The notes under the pieces are model-generated. The model had not been told where the DNA came from and searched no databases. It saw only the letters and a list, made by a program, of their open reading frames with translations. The translations under genes were made by a program, and so were the position numbers. This document shows positions 16,802 through 25,390 of a stretch of DNA of 64,000 nt, piece by piece (within the stretch, counting starts at the first letter, position 1; each line of letters opens with the position of its first letter). This stretch comes from Streptomyces dioscori (GTDB taxonomy: Bacteria > Actinomycetota > Actinomycetes > Streptomycetales > Streptomycetaceae), in assembly GCF_003024195.1 (NCBI RefSeq), contig NZ_KZ679038.1, forward strand, positions 620,001 to 684,000. The letters are read 5' to 3'.

Positions 16802-17808
16802 GTACCGGAAGCCTCGTTGCCGGGCCGGCTGCCAGGCCGGATGTCGGGCCGGATGTCGGGCCGGTTGCCGCGATACAGGGCGTCGAGTCGGGCGAGCAGA
16901 GCCTCGCGCACGGGCTCCGGCGACAGGATCTCCAGGGGTGTGCGCAGGCTCAGCAGGTAACCGGCGAGCTGGTCGGGATCGGAGCCTCCGATGGTGATGA
17001 CCGTCGCGTCCGGTCCGTCGGCCTCGTGGGTGGCGACGATGGGGGCCACCAGCCGGCGGGCGTCGTCGTAGGAGTGCGGAAGCCGGACCCGGGCGAAGAA
17101 GGGGTAGCCGGTACGGGTGATGGTGTCGGAGACCATCTGCGCGGCGTCCGGGGCGTCGGACAGTTCGACCACTTCTCCGGTGGACTCGACACCGGCCACC
17201 CGGTCGACACGGAACGTCCGCCAGGCCTCCCGTTCGACGTCTCGGGCCACGAAGTACCAGTGCACACCGGTGTGGACGAGGCGGTACGGATCGACGCTCC
17301 GGACGGTGGTCGTGCCGTGCATGTCGCGGTACGTGAGAGTGGTGCGCTCGGACGCACGGCACACGGAGGCCAGCAGCAACAGCACGTCCGCCGACGCCTG
17401 GGGCGTCTCACAGCGCGGGGTGTGTTCGACGGTGGCGTCCAGGCCGGCCAGGCGCTTCGCCATGCGGGTGGGCAGGATCTGCCGCAGTTTCAGCAGGGCC
17501 GACAGTGCAGCCGGGTCGGCGCCGAGCGCCGCACCGTGGGCGGCTTCCCGGAGCGCCACGGCCACGGCGAAGACCTCGTCATCGTCGAGGTTCAGCGGAG
17601 GCATTCGGTTGCCCGCGCCGAAGCGGTAGCCGCCGCCGGGTCCCGGGATCGACTCGACGCCGTATCCGAGTTCGCGCAGCCGGTCGATGTCCCGGCGCAC
17701 GGTGCGCTCGGTGACGTCCAGTTGCCGTGCCAGTTCCGCGTTCGACCAGGTGGGTCTGCTCGACAGGAGGGACACCAGCCGCAGCAGCCGGGCGGAGGTA
17801 GCGATCAC
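16777..17808 (-). CDS. YafY-type HTH/WYL-domain regulator
   Basis: A 343-residue regulator. The N-terminal HTH_11 domain (about 5-60) shows WSNAELARQLDVTERTVRRD; the WYL domain (about 140-240) has YRLVHTGVHWYFVARD, and a C-terminal WCX extension follows. WYL proteins sense nucleic-acid or metabolite ligands and often act in DNA-damage responses. The start is GTG at 17808. The last 25 residues carry an RPDIRPDIRPGSRPG repeat from a short DNA duplication. The gene sits upstream of the alkylation repair gene, whose promoter-like element it overlaps, so it is the natural candidate to bind that element. Confidence 0.88.
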   Translation of the reverse strand: MIATSARLLRLVSLLSSRPTWSNAELARQLDVTERTVRRDIDRLRELGYGVESIPGPGGGYRFGAGNRMPPLNLDDDEVFAVAVALREAAHGAALGADPAALSALLKLRQILPTRMAKRLAGLDATVEHTPRCETPQASADVLLLLASVCRASERTTLTYRDMHGTTTVRSVDPYRLVHTGVHWYFVARDVEREAWRTFRVDRVAGVESTGEVVELSDAPDAAQMVSDTITRTGYPFFARVRLPHSYDDARRLVAPIVATHEADGPDATVITIGGSDPDQLAGYLLSLRTPLEILSPEPVREALLARLDALYRGNRPDIRPDIRPGSRPGNEASGTKPGPWLS

Positions 17809-17880
17809 GGACCGACCTTAGCGAGGTGCGGCGGGACGGACGGCCACGGGCGGGACACGGTGGCGGGGCAGGCGGGGCGC

Positions 17881-17904
17881 GGTCACGGTCACGGTCACGG
17901 TCAC
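17881..17904. repeat. (GGTCAC)4 hexamer repeat
   Basis: Four uninterrupted hexamers between the convergent ends of intergenic space, 28 bases beyond the stop of the ATP-binding protein gene. Confidence 0.85.
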
Positions 17905-17932
17905 GGGTCGGACGGGGCAGGTGGGATGACGG

Positions 17933-18394
17933 TCACGGGTCCGTCAGGGCGATACGGGCCGTTATCCGTTTCCCGACCGGCTCCCGGTGGATCCGCAGGT
18001 CCTGGGCCACGGCCTTGACGATCTCCAGGCCGTGCTGGCCGACCCTGCCCGCGTCGGCGGCATGCGCCTCGGGGACCGTCGGGTCGCTGTCCCACACGAT
18101 GACGTCCACGGTCTCAGAAGTGACGCGGAGCTCCATCAGGACGGGGCCGGGGGCGTACTTGCAGGCGTTGGTGACCAGCTCGCTGACCACCAGCTGGGTC
18201 AGATCCATCACGCGGGCGGATACGGACGAGTGCGGCTCGGCGCGGACCCGTTCGAGGAAGGCCGCGGCGTGGTGGCGGGCATCGGCGATGCATCCGGCGT
18301 CCCCGCCTATGGCGTAGCCGGTCTGCATCATGTGTCCGTCCGACCCCGTACAGCCGTCACCGTCGTCGTGGGATCCCACCGGCATCGCCCTCAT
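17933..18394 (-). CDS. Anti-sigma-factor-type serine kinase (SpoIIAB/RsbW-like ATPase)
   Basis: A 153-residue protein with a GHKL/HATPase_c_2 fold: N box LVVSELVTNACKYA and G1 box VWDSDPTVP, then GQHGLEIVKAVA as the G2 region. Such proteins bind ATP and in Streptomyces often act on STAS partners or sigma factors. The G1 box has DSDPT where the canonical form is DxGxG, a common drift in this family. Start at 18394 or 18385, both ATG. It is divergent from a STAS protein gene 168 bases away, a likely partner. Confidence 0.82.
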   Translation of the reverse strand: MRAMPVGSHDDGDGCTGSDGHMMQTGYAIGGDAGCIADARHHAAAFLERVRAEPHSSVSARVMDLTQLVVSELVTNACKYAPGPVLMELRVTSETVDVIVWDSDPTVPEAHAADAGRVGQHGLEIVKAVAQDLRIHREPVGKRITARIALTDP

Positions 18395-18562
18395 TCTCCG
18401 TTCACAGGCGCTCCGCTACCCGTCGCCACGTCATTCATGCATCGTACAAATGTGCTCTCCCGCACAGCTGTGTGGGTGCGGGAGGGAGAGCGTTCGGGCA
18501 CAATGGCCGGGCACCTCGTGACCCGGGGCAAGTCCGGGCACCCAACCGCAGTCGAGGAGACG

Positions 18563-18928
18563 GTGACCAACATTCAGAGCGTGGACCAGCCAGGCCGGCT
18601 GTCCGTCGAGCACTCCGCGATCGACGGCGTCCGTGTCGTGACCGTGCGCGGCGAGATCGACCACACCGTCAAGGACATGCTCAGCAAGGCCCTGCTGCCG
18701 CCCGACGGCGTGACGCATCCGCGGACGGTGGTCGACCTCAGCGGGGTGACCTTCATGGACTCCAGCGGGATCAGCGTCTTCATCGGCGCGTACCAGGCCG
18801 TGAGTGACACCGAGGGCTGGCTGCGCATCGCCGGTGCGCAGGAATCCGTTCTGCGGATCCTGCAGATCGTCGGGATGGACACGTTGATCAGTTGCCACCC
18901 CACCATTGAACATGCTGTGAACGCCTGA
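18563..18928 (+). CDS. STAS-domain anti-sigma factor antagonist (SpoIIAA/RsbV-like)
   Basis: A 121-residue single STAS domain. VVTVRGEIDH opens the fold and FMDSSGISVFIGA contains the Ser that partner kinases phosphorylate. The GTG start at 18563 is preceded by GAGGAG at the proper spacing; the long frame to 17987 lies over the divergent kinase gene and is not used. It likely works with the ATP-binding protein at 17933-18394 in a partner-switching module, although no sigma factor gene is in the window. Confidence 0.88.
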   Translation: MTNIQSVDQPGRLSVEHSAIDGVRVVTVRGEIDHTVKDMLSKALLPPDGVTHPRTVVDLSGVTFMDSSGISVFIGAYQAVSDTEGWLRIAGAQESVLRILQIVGMDTLISCHPTIEHAVNA

Positions 18929-18985
18929 GCACACGCGTCGGCTCGCGGTCCGCCCCGCGTCGGTGCCCAGGACGCCCCGGATAGC

Positions 18986-20182
18986 ATGCGTGCCATGTCG
19001 GACGCATCGCCCCAGCCGGAGCCGTTCACCCCGTCCACCGAGCCCGCGGCGCTCGAAGACCTCCGTACGCGGCTGCGCGCGACACGCTGGCCGGACGCTC
19101 CCGAGGACGCCGGCTGGTCGCTCGGGACCGATGTCGACTACCTCCGTGAACTCGTCGCGTACTGGGCGGACACGTTCGACTGGCCGGCGCAGGAGGCCGC
19201 GCTCGCCCGGCTGCCCCGCTTCCGCGTCCGGCTCGGCGGCCTGGGCATCCACTTCGTGCACGCCCGGGCTGTCGCGCCGACCGGGCCCGTGCTGCCGCTG
19301 ATGCTCAGCCACGGCTGGCCGGACTCGTTCTGGCGTTACTCGAAGGTCGTCCCGCTGCTGACCGATCCCGGCGCGCACGGCGCCGATCCCGCCGACGCGT
19401 TCGATGTGATCGTGCCCGACATGCCGGGTTACGGGTACTCGGACCGCCCCACCGGCCCGCCGCTCGACTCGATCGGCGTCGCCGGACTGTGGGCCGAGCT
19501 CATGGACGTCCTCGGCCACGCGCGGTTCGGCGCGGCGGGCGGCGACATCGGCAGCCACGTGAGCCGCTATCTCGCGCTCGACCACCCCGACCGGGTCGTG
19601 GCCGTCCACCGCATGGACGGCGGGCTGCCCGTCTTCACCGGAGACCCGGCCGAGCTCACCCCCGAGGAGCGTGCCTGGTTCGCGGACGCCGCGGCCTGGG
19701 GCGCGAGCGAGGGTGCCTACGGCGCCATGCACCGCACGAGGCCCCAGACCGCGGCCGCCGGACTCAACGACTCACCTGCCGGGCTCGCCGCGTGGATCGT
19801 CGAGAAGCTGCGGGCGTGGAGCGACTGCGACGGCGATCTCGAACGGAGCTTCACGAAGGACGAGATCCTCACGAACGTCACGCTCTACTGGCTCACGGGG
19901 ACGATCGGCTCGTCGATGCGCATGTACAACGCCAACGGCGCGCTCCCGCCCGAGCAGCTCACCCGCCGGGTGGAGGTGCCGTCCGGTTTCTCGCTCTTCC
20001 AGGGCGACATCGTCCGCCCGCCGAGGGCCTGGCTGGAACGCACGACGAACGCCGTGTACGTGAACGAGCCCGCGCGCGGCGGGCACTTCGCACCGTTCGA
20101 GGAGCCCGAGCTCTACGCGGAGGAACTGCGGACGTTCTTCCGTCCCTACCGGGCGGCGGCAGCGAGCAGGACGGTGAACTGA
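18986..20182 (+). CDS. Epoxide hydrolase (EHN plus alpha/beta hydrolase)
   Basis: A 398-residue enzyme. The N-terminal EHN domain (about 12-115) has LRTRLRATRWPD, then an alpha/beta hydrolase core: HGWPDSFW oxyanion region, nucleophile elbow GGDIGS with the catalytic Asp, and a C-terminal GGHFAPFEEP with the catalytic His. It opens epoxides to diols in the cytoplasm. ATG 18986 and ATG 18995 are both possible; TAGCAT at 18982-18987 could be a -10 that makes the 18995 start leaderless. Not obviously in an operon. Confidence 0.9.
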   Translation: MRAMSDASPQPEPFTPSTEPAALEDLRTRLRATRWPDAPEDAGWSLGTDVDYLRELVAYWADTFDWPAQEAALARLPRFRVRLGGLGIHFVHARAVAPTGPVLPLMLSHGWPDSFWRYSKVVPLLTDPGAHGADPADAFDVIVPDMPGYGYSDRPTGPPLDSIGVAGLWAELMDVLGHARFGAAGGDIGSHVSRYLALDHPDRVVAVHRMDGGLPVFTGDPAELTPEERAWFADAAAWGASEGAYGAMHRTRPQTAAAGLNDSPAGLAAWIVEKLRAWSDCDGDLERSFTKDEILTNVTLYWLTGTIGSSMRMYNANGALPPEQLTRRVEVPSGFSLFQGDIVRPPRAWLERTTNAVYVNEPARGGHFAPFEEPELYAEELRTFFRPYRAAAASRTVN

Positions 20183-20240
20183 AGGCGGCAGCTGCCACAG
20201 AGGCCGCAGCTGCGCCGGCTGCCCGGTGTCGCGGACGCCG

Positions 20241-21710
20241 TCAGTCCGCCCACTGCCTCTCGGGCAGCGGGGCCGCGCGGGCGACGACCGTGCTCCGGGC
20301 GGCCGATCGCAGGGCGAACAGCCGGGTGAGCGGGTGGAAGCGGTAACGGCCCGGGGCGCGGGACTCCAGGAGCTGCACGTCGACCAGCTGCTCCAGGATC
20401 ACCTCGGTCGCCGACACCGCCGCGCCGGTCGTCGCGGCTGCCTCCGTGACCGTCAGCTCGCCCTGTCCGGCCGCCAGCAGGGGCAGCGCGCGGGCCGCCG
20501 CGTGTCCGGCGGGCCCTCTGGCCAGCAGCTCCCGGTGGCCGGCGGCCAGGGCCGCGTGCATGTCCAGATCCGCGAAGGACAGCTCCGCGAGGCGGCCCGC
20601 GGGATCGGCGAGCCGGTCGGCGAGTTCCCGTACCGGCCACCGTGGGCGCGCCGCCAGCCGGGCGCCCGCGATCCGCAGGGCCAGGGGCAGATGGCCGCAG
20701 TGGTGGGCGATCGTCTCGGCGGCGCCGCGTTCGGCGGACAGCCGCCCCGCCCCCGCCCAGAGACCGAGGACCTCGATGGACGCCGGGGGTGCGAGGGGCG
20801 AGAGGTGGAGATGGACGGCGCCGTTGAGGGTGGCGAGGACACCGAGGCTGGTGACGAGGACCGCGCAACCGTGTGCCGCGGGCAGAAGCGGACGTACCTG
20901 GGCCGCGTCCAGCGCGTTGTCCAGGACGATCAGCATCCGGCGCTCGGTGAGCAGCGTGCGGTAGGCCGCCGCCGCGTCCGCCTCGCTGCCGGGGCAGAGC
21001 CGCGACTCGCCCAGCGCGCCGAGGAAACGCCTGAGGACGGCGGCCGGCGGCACGGGACGCTCGTCACGGTGCGATCCCCGCAGGTCGGCGTAGAGCTGGC
21101 CGTCGGGGAAGCGCTCGCCGAGCCGGTGGGCCGCGTGCACCGCCAGCGCGGACTTGCCGACGCCTCCGGGGCCGTCGAGAGCGACCACGACGGGGCCGCT
21201 CCCCCGCTGCCCCGGGCGCAGCACGTCGAGGGCATCCAACTCGCCCGCGCGTCCCAGGAGTTCGGGGATGTCCGCGGGCAACTGGCGAGGGACGGGGGCA
21301 AGAGCGCCGGGGTCGTCCGTGCCGGGCGGACCCACGCGGCCGTTGGAAACCGGAGCCATGCGGGCACGGCGGGCCTCCTCCACCCGGTCGCGGGCCGTCG
21401 CCAGCTGCCGAAGCTCACGGCCGGTGGCACCGAGCAGCTGGACCAGCGTGTCGAAGCGGTCCGTCGGCGGCAGGGTCTTGCCGGCGAAGTAGTCGCCGAT
21501 CACCCCGTGCGCCCAGCCGGTGCGCGCGGACAGCTGACGGTAGGTGGGCTGTGCTCCACCGTCCCTGCGCGCGGCGCGTCTGCGCAACTGGCGCAGCAGC
21601 GCGGCCAGTTCCTCGGTCGTGTCCACGGCGTCGAGCGGGCCGACCCCAGCTGCCGCCGCCCTCGGTTCGCCGTCCGCCGGATGTCCCGCCGCCCCCGGTC
21701 CGCCTCGCAT
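20241..21710 (-). CDS. STAND NTPase with N-terminal helix-turn-helix (NB-ARC, AfsR-like)
   Basis: A 489-residue protein. About residues 30-100 form an XRE-like helix-turn-helix (YRQLSARTGWAHGVIGDYFAGK). An NB-ARC ATPase follows: Walker A DGPGGVGKSALAV (about 182-194), Walker B MLIVLDNALD, and LPLALRIAGARLA of the GxP module; it ends in a winged-helix region (VTEAAATTGAAVSATEVILEQLVD) without TPR repeats. STAND proteins are ATP-driven switches; the TPR-less form may bind its partner through the C terminus. ATG 21710 is chosen at an MRGG sequence, ribosome site weak. Confidence 0.82.
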   Translation of the reverse strand: MRGGPGAAGHPADGEPRAAAAGVGPLDAVDTTEELAALLRQLRRRAARRDGGAQPTYRQLSARTGWAHGVIGDYFAGKTLPPTDRFDTLVQLLGATGRELRQLATARDRVEEARRARMAPVSNGRVGPPGTDDPGALAPVPRQLPADIPELLGRAGELDALDVLRPGQRGSGPVVVALDGPGGVGKSALAVHAAHRLGERFPDGQLYADLRGSHRDERPVPPAAVLRRFLGALGESRLCPGSEADAAAAYRTLLTERRMLIVLDNALDAAQVRPLLPAAHGCAVLVTSLGVLATLNGAVHLHLSPLAPPASIEVLGLWAGAGRLSAERGAAETIAHHCGHLPLALRIAGARLAARPRWPVRELADRLADPAGRLAELSFADLDMHAALAAGHRELLARGPAGHAAARALPLLAAGQGELTVTEAAATTGAAVSATEVILEQLVDVQLLESRAPGRYRFHPLTRLFALRSAARSTVVARAAPLPERQWAD

Positions 21711-22031
21711 TCGTTCGTATCCTCCGCACCGGCGCGGGCCGGGCGAGCGCTGTGGGCGCCGCCTGGCCGAGGCCACCGAACCTGTCCGGTGCTGCCCGAT
21801 TTCCGGAACCGCTCAACGGGACGCGCGCGAGCATCCCTCTACCGCTCGGATCCCGTGATTCGGCGATCGGGCACCGCACCGGCTGTCACTACGGCATTCG
21901 TGGAGTGCCGCCCACCGGTTTGGTACGACTTCCCGTCGAATTCCGGACATCGAGCGGCGCATCGGGGGGCGGTCCCGGGCTAGACCGGGCGCTGCCGGTC
22001 GTGCCCGGGACCGCGGGTAGGGTCGGCCGGT
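21711..22031. promoter_or_regulatory. Divergent region with compound hairpin before the YnfA-like gene
   Basis: No gene is seen in these 321 bases. Near the plus-strand gene a perfect 10-bp inverted repeat (GGTCCCGGGC 21971-21980, GCCCGGGACC 22003-22012) encloses a second one (GACCGG 21983-21988, CCGGTC 21995-22000). TAGGGT at 22018-22023 is a plausible -10 that would give a nearly leaderless transcript for the ATG at 22032. Confidence 0.45.
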
Positions 22032-22367
22032 ATGACCGTCGCTCGTTCCGTCGCCCTGTTCGTCGTCGCCGCCCTCTTCGAGATCGGCGGCGCCTGGCTG
22101 GTGTGGCAGGGCGTGCGCGAGCACAAGGGCTGGATCTGGATCGGCGCCGGCGTCATCGCGCTCGGCCTCTACGGTGTGGTCGCCACCTTCCAGTCCGACG
22201 ACGACTTCGGGCGCATCCTGGCCGCTTACGGCGGGGTCTTCGTCGCGGGATCGATCGCCTGGGGCATGATCGCCGACGGCTACCGCCCCGACCGTTACGA
22301 CGTCGTCGGTGCCCTCGTCTGCCTCACCGGCATGGCGGTGATCATGTACGCGCCTCGCTCGCACTGA
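22032..22367 (+). CDS. YnfA-family small membrane protein (UPF0060)
   Basis: A 111-residue protein with four hydrophobic helices and the family signature [14 protein letters not shown] early and [12 protein letters not shown] later, ending in a helix with [15 protein letters not shown]. YnfA proteins belong to the small-multidrug-resistance-like fold; some members export quaternary compounds but most are uncharacterised. It is monocistronic and convergent with the NTF2-like gene pair; the 84-base gap between them carries near-repeats of TGCGGCCCGG. Confidence 0.9.
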   Translation: MTVARSVALFVVAALFEIGGAWLVWQGVREHKGWIWIGAGVIALGLYGVVATFQSDDDFGRILAAYGGVFVAGSIAWGMIADGYRPDRYDVVGALVCLTGMAVIMYAPRSH

Positions 22368-22451
22368 CTCCTGGCATCCGCTGTGGTCCGGGGCTCGCTG
22401 CGGCCCGGGGCTCACTGCGGCCCGGACACCTGCTGCGGCCCGGACGCCTGC

Positions 22452-22997
22452 TCAGGCGGCGGAGAACACGTCCGGGCTGCCCGTCGTCCAGGTGATGCGC
22501 AGGGTGCGACGGGAGATGCGCCAGCCGTCGGGCGTACGCACGAGGTCGTCCTCGTAGCTGCCACCGGTGTGGTAGTACTCGCCGCCCCGGTGGTGGTGGG
22601 CGACGATCTGCGTGGCCGCGTGTGCTCCGGTGTCCGCGAACGTGACTTCCTGAGCGCCGAGCAGGTGCTGTGTCGCGTCCAGGCCCGCGAACAGCTGCCG
22701 GGCGCCCTCGGCGACGACACCGCCGCCGACCGTCAGGCCGCTGAACGCCTCTCCTTCCGGCAGGTAGGCGTCGAAGACGTTCCGTACCTCGGCGTTCTCG
22801 GTGAAGACGGCGGCGACGCGGGCGAAGTCACGACGGTCCAGGCCGAAGACGTAGGCCGTGAGCAGATCGCGAATCGCGTCACGGTCACGGTCGCGGGCCT
22901 GGTCAAGGTCACGGGCCTGGTCGTGGTCTTGGTCGTGGTCGTGGTCAGGAGCTTGGTCAAGGTCAGGAGCTTGCTCGGACGTGGATGTGTCGCTCAT
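22452..22997 (-). CDS. NTF2/SnoaL-like protein with Asp-rich N-terminal repeat
   Basis: A 181-residue protein with a SnoaL-like (nuclear transport factor 2) cone fold from about residue 38: RDLLTAYVFGLDRRDFARVAAVF, then YHTGGSYEDDLVRT. Such proteins act as small isomerases, cyclases or dehydratases. Residues 12-38 are a low-complexity run of D, Q, H, R and A produced by short DNA repeats at about 22878-22980. The start at 22997 has AGGAA upstream and lies 11 bases after the stop of the preceding NTF2-like gene, so the two form an operon under the TetR-type palindrome at 23528. Confidence 0.85.
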   Translation of the reverse strand: MSDTSTSEQAPDLDQAPDHDHDQDHDQARDLDQARDRDRDAIRDLLTAYVFGLDRRDFARVAAVFTENAEVRNVFDAYLPEGEAFSGLTVGGGVVAEGARQLFAGLDATQHLLGAQEVTFADTGAHAATQIVAHHHRGGEYYHTGGSYEDDLVRTPDGWRISRRTLRITWTTGSPDVFSAA

Positions 22998-23008
22998 GGG
23001 GTGTGTTC

Positions 23009-23485
23009 CTAGATCCCGGCGAGGACGGAGGGGTCGCCCTCGGTCCAGGCGTTGTCGACGGTGAGGTGCCGGACGACCCATACGTCGCCCTGCCTGACCA
23101 GCTCCACGTCGTACCGGTTGGTCATCAGGACATGACGCGAGTGGTCCGCCCGGGGCAGGTGCTGGCACGCCACGATGCCTTCGAGGTGCGCCGTGTCGCC
23201 GTCGAGAGTCACCCGCGGGTTGCTCAGCGAGTGCGTGGTGTCCAGGTGGCCGAGCGAGCCCAGCAGGGCCGTGGCGATGGTCTCCCCGCCGTTGATCGGC
23301 GGGTACTCCTGGCCGGCCTTCTTCGTGGCCGGACCGAAGTCGGCCACCGCGTCGTCCGCGAAGGCGGAGGCGAGCAGCTCCTTGTCGCGCAGGTCGAGAC
23401 CCGCGGCATAGCGGTAGAGGGTCTCCACCACGGCGAACTTGTCCTCGATCGCCGTGGGAGAGGTGGTGCTGTCAGTCGTCGACAT
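23009..23485 (-). CDS. NTF2/SnoaL-like protein
   Basis: A 158-residue SnoaL-like domain protein: VVETLYRYAAGLDLRDKELLASAFADDA near the N terminus and RYDVELVRQGDVWVVRHL in the C-terminal strand. It is distantly similar to its downstream neighbour, which suggests duplication. The start at 23485 has AAGGA upstream; a longer frame to 23521 adds 12 residues. First gene of the two-gene unit behind the palindrome at 23528-23555. Confidence 0.85.
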   Translation of the reverse strand: MSTTDSTTSPTAIEDKFAVVETLYRYAAGLDLRDKELLASAFADDAVADFGPATKKAGQEYPPINGGETIATALLGSLGHLDTTHSLSNPRVTLDGDTAHLEGIVACQHLPRADHSRHVLMTNRYDVELVRQGDVWVVRHLTVDNAWTEGDPSVLAGI

Positions 23486-23527
23486 GGTGCGTCCTTCGTC
23501 GGTGGGTTGTTGTTCCTTCACCGTAGA

Positions 23528-23555
23528 CCACTATTTGACACCTGTCGAATAGTGG
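23528..23555. promoter_or_regulatory. 28-bp near-perfect palindrome, likely TetR operator
   Basis: Arms CCACTATT (23528-23535) and AATAGTGG (23548-23555) are perfect; the inside TGACA/TGTCG continues the symmetry, so only four of 28 positions break it. It contains TTGACA. It sits between the NTF2-like operon (minus) and the TetR gene (plus), 168 bases upstream of the latter. Confidence 0.65.
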
Positions 23556-23592
23556 TAGCGTCGAGAGCGAACCGATCGAAGGAGTGAGTGTC

Positions 23593-23733
23593 GTGCGTGA
23601 AGTGGAATGCAATGCCCCGAAGGCACCCGTCCACCGTCCGCGGTCACGGGCGGGCCCTGCGGGCGGCCGTCGGAGGAAGAGGGGGTGGAGCCCGCCGACG
23701 ACCGGCGCAGTAGTGTGCGGGCATGGTGAGTGA
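23593..23733 (+). CDS. Possible 46-codon small ORF upstream of the TetR gene
   Basis: GTG at 23593 is preceded by a strong ribosome site (GAAGGAG, about 8 bases away) and opens a 46-codon frame that overlaps the TetR start by 11 bases. The peptide begins VREVECNAPKAP and is rich in Arg and Pro; I do not recognise it. It could be a leader peptide, the decayed start of a lost gene, or chance. Confidence 0.25.
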   Translation: MREVECNAPKAPVHRPRSRAGPAGGRRRKRGWSPPTTGAVVCGHGE

Positions 23734-24343
23734 CCAGTCCCCGGCCGTCGAAGCGGATCCGCGCTTCACCCGCTCGCGACGGGCGATCGCGGACGCACTG
23801 GCCGACCTCATGCAGCGGAAGAAGACATCGCCTTCGGTCTCCGCCCTGGCGGAAGCCGCCGGCATCCACCGCGCCACCTTCTACAACCACTTCGACTCGG
23901 TCGAAGAGGCCGCGGTGTACGTGATCGCGGACGATTTCCGCGCCCTCCACGACCTGAACATCAGCGATCGGAGGAGGGGCGGGGAACCTGCCGAGGTGGC
24001 CGTGGCAACGCTGAACGCCATGCTCGACACGCTCAAGCAGCGAAGGAGCCTCTTCCTGCTGGCTTCGACGTGGCGGTCGTCGAGCGGACTGATGGGGATC
24101 GGCGATCTCCTCCTCGAACAGCTCCACGCTCTCCGGCGCGACCTCGGCATCGACGAGCGCGAGTCCGGGCCCGGGAACTCGGTCGAGGACGTCTTCACGG
24201 CCTCCGGAGTGCACGGAGTCTTCTCGGCCGCCGTCGGGGGCAACACCGACTGCGACCCGGAGGAGATCGCGGTCCGCCTGTACGCACTGCTGCCCGACTG
24301 GATCCACCACCCACCACAGCCGACGACGACAGCGACAGCCTGA
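23723..24343 (+). CDS. TetR/AcrR-family regulator
   Basis: A 206-residue regulator with helix-turn-helix at about 14-60 (TRSRRAIADALADLM, VSALAEAAGIHRATFYNHFDS). The C-terminal half is helical. It lies between the NTF2-like pair (divergent) and the cupin/NTF2 pair (downstream, same strand), and the 28-bp palindrome upstream is a fitting operator. Likely a local repressor of these small-enzyme genes. Confidence 0.87.
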   Translation: MVSDQSPAVEADPRFTRSRRAIADALADLMQRKKTSPSVSALAEAAGIHRATFYNHFDSVEEAAVYVIADDFRALHDLNISDRRRGGEPAEVAVATLNAMLDTLKQRRSLFLLASTWRSSSGLMGIGDLLLEQLHALRRDLGIDERESGPGNSVEDVFTASGVHGVFSAAVGGNTDCDPEEIAVRLYALLPDWIHHPPQPTTTATA

Positions 24344-24474
24344 CCCGCTTGACGCCCGGCAAGCCCGGCGTGCGGGCCACTACGGCCCCGCACCGCCGGC
24401 GATCCCCCCTGCCCGCAGCCGAGCCACGGCATCGAGCCACGGCATGGGGCCGCGCGTCGGAAGGAGACCTCATC

Positions 24475-24963
24475 ATGAGCATCGCCCTTGTGCGCAACCC
24501 TGGCGAAGGCCGGGACTTCCGCTACTACGACAACGTCATCGAGCAGGTGGCGACGAACGCCGAGACCAGCGGCGCGGCCAGCGTCATGCGGCTCACCGTG
24601 GGCCGCGCGGACGCGCCCCCGCTGCACACCCACAGCCGTGAGGACGAGAGCTGGGTGGTCCTGTCGGGCCGCGTCCGGTTCTGGGTCGGCTCGACCTCGC
24701 TGGCCGAGTGCGAGGTACGGGACGCCGAGCCCGGTGCCTATGTCTACGTGTCCCGGCTGGTCCCGCACACCTTCCAGACGATCACACCGACCGCGGAAGT
24801 CCTCGTCATCAACAATCCCGGAGCCATCGAAGGCCTCTTCCACACGGTCGGCCCCGCCGACGCGCGGGAGGACGCCGAGCACACCGACCTCGCGGCGGCC
24901 TACGGAATCGTCAACCACGACAACCCGCCCCCGTCCGGTCGGGAAGAGAACGGAACATCATGA
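24475..24963 (+). CDS. Cupin-domain protein
   Basis: A 162-residue single cupin. Motif 1 is PPLHTHSREDESWVVLSG, with the metal ligands H, H and E; motif 2 around PHTFQTI keeps one His. These residues fit a metal-binding oxygenase- or isomerase-like cupin. AAGGAGA precedes the ATG at 24475. The stop overlaps the next start (ATGA), so it is translationally coupled to an NTF2-like gene. A small direct repeat, GAGCCACGGCAT twice, lies just upstream at about 24420-24446. Confidence 0.87.
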   Translation: MSIALVRNPGEGRDFRYYDNVIEQVATNAETSGAASVMRLTVGRADAPPLHTHSREDESWVVLSGRVRFWVGSTSLAECEVRDAEPGAYVYVSRLVPHTFQTITPTAEVLVINNPGAIEGLFHTVGPADAREDAEHTDLAAAYGIVNHDNPPPSGREENGTS

Positions 24964-25349
24964 GCTCGCACCTGAAGGACAAGGTCGTCACCTACCTCCT
25001 CGCCCTGGAGAAGCCCGACTGGGAGACGGCGCGCGCCCTGTGCGCCGACACCGCCACCGTCTGGCACAACGACGGCAAGGGCGACGAGACGCTCGACGAG
25101 TACTTCGACGGGCTGAAGAGGACGATCGGATCCTACGAGTCGATCCGGTACGACATCCTCCGCCGGCTCTCCCAGCCGGGCGGGGTCCTCCAGCAGCACG
25201 TCGTGCACGTGACCGGGAAGGACGGCAGGCGCGGCGAGGTGCACGCCGCCGTCTACTTCGGCTTCGACGACGCGGAACTGATCAACCGCATCGAGGCGTA
25301 CGCGAACTACATCCCCGTCGACCAGGACAGCGCCGACCAGGACAGCTGA
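24960..25349 (+). CDS. NTF2/SnoaL-like protein
   Basis: A 129-residue small cone-fold protein: LALEKPDWETARALCADTATVWHNDGKG early and AELINRIEAYANYIPVD late, a form common in SnoaL-like or limonene-epoxide-hydrolase-like proteins. It overlaps the cupin gene by four bases and ends with a DQDSADQDS repeat. Probably works with the cupin on the same substrate, which is unknown. Confidence 0.83.
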   Translation: MSSHLKDKVVTYLLALEKPDWETARALCADTATVWHNDGKGDETLDEYFDGLKRTIGSYESIRYDILRRLSQPGGVLQQHVVHVTGKDGRRGEVHAAVYFGFDDAELINRIEAYANYIPVDQDSADQDS

Positions 25350-25390
25350 GGCGGCCGGGCGCGGCCCGCCGCCCCGGCCCCGACAGAGTC

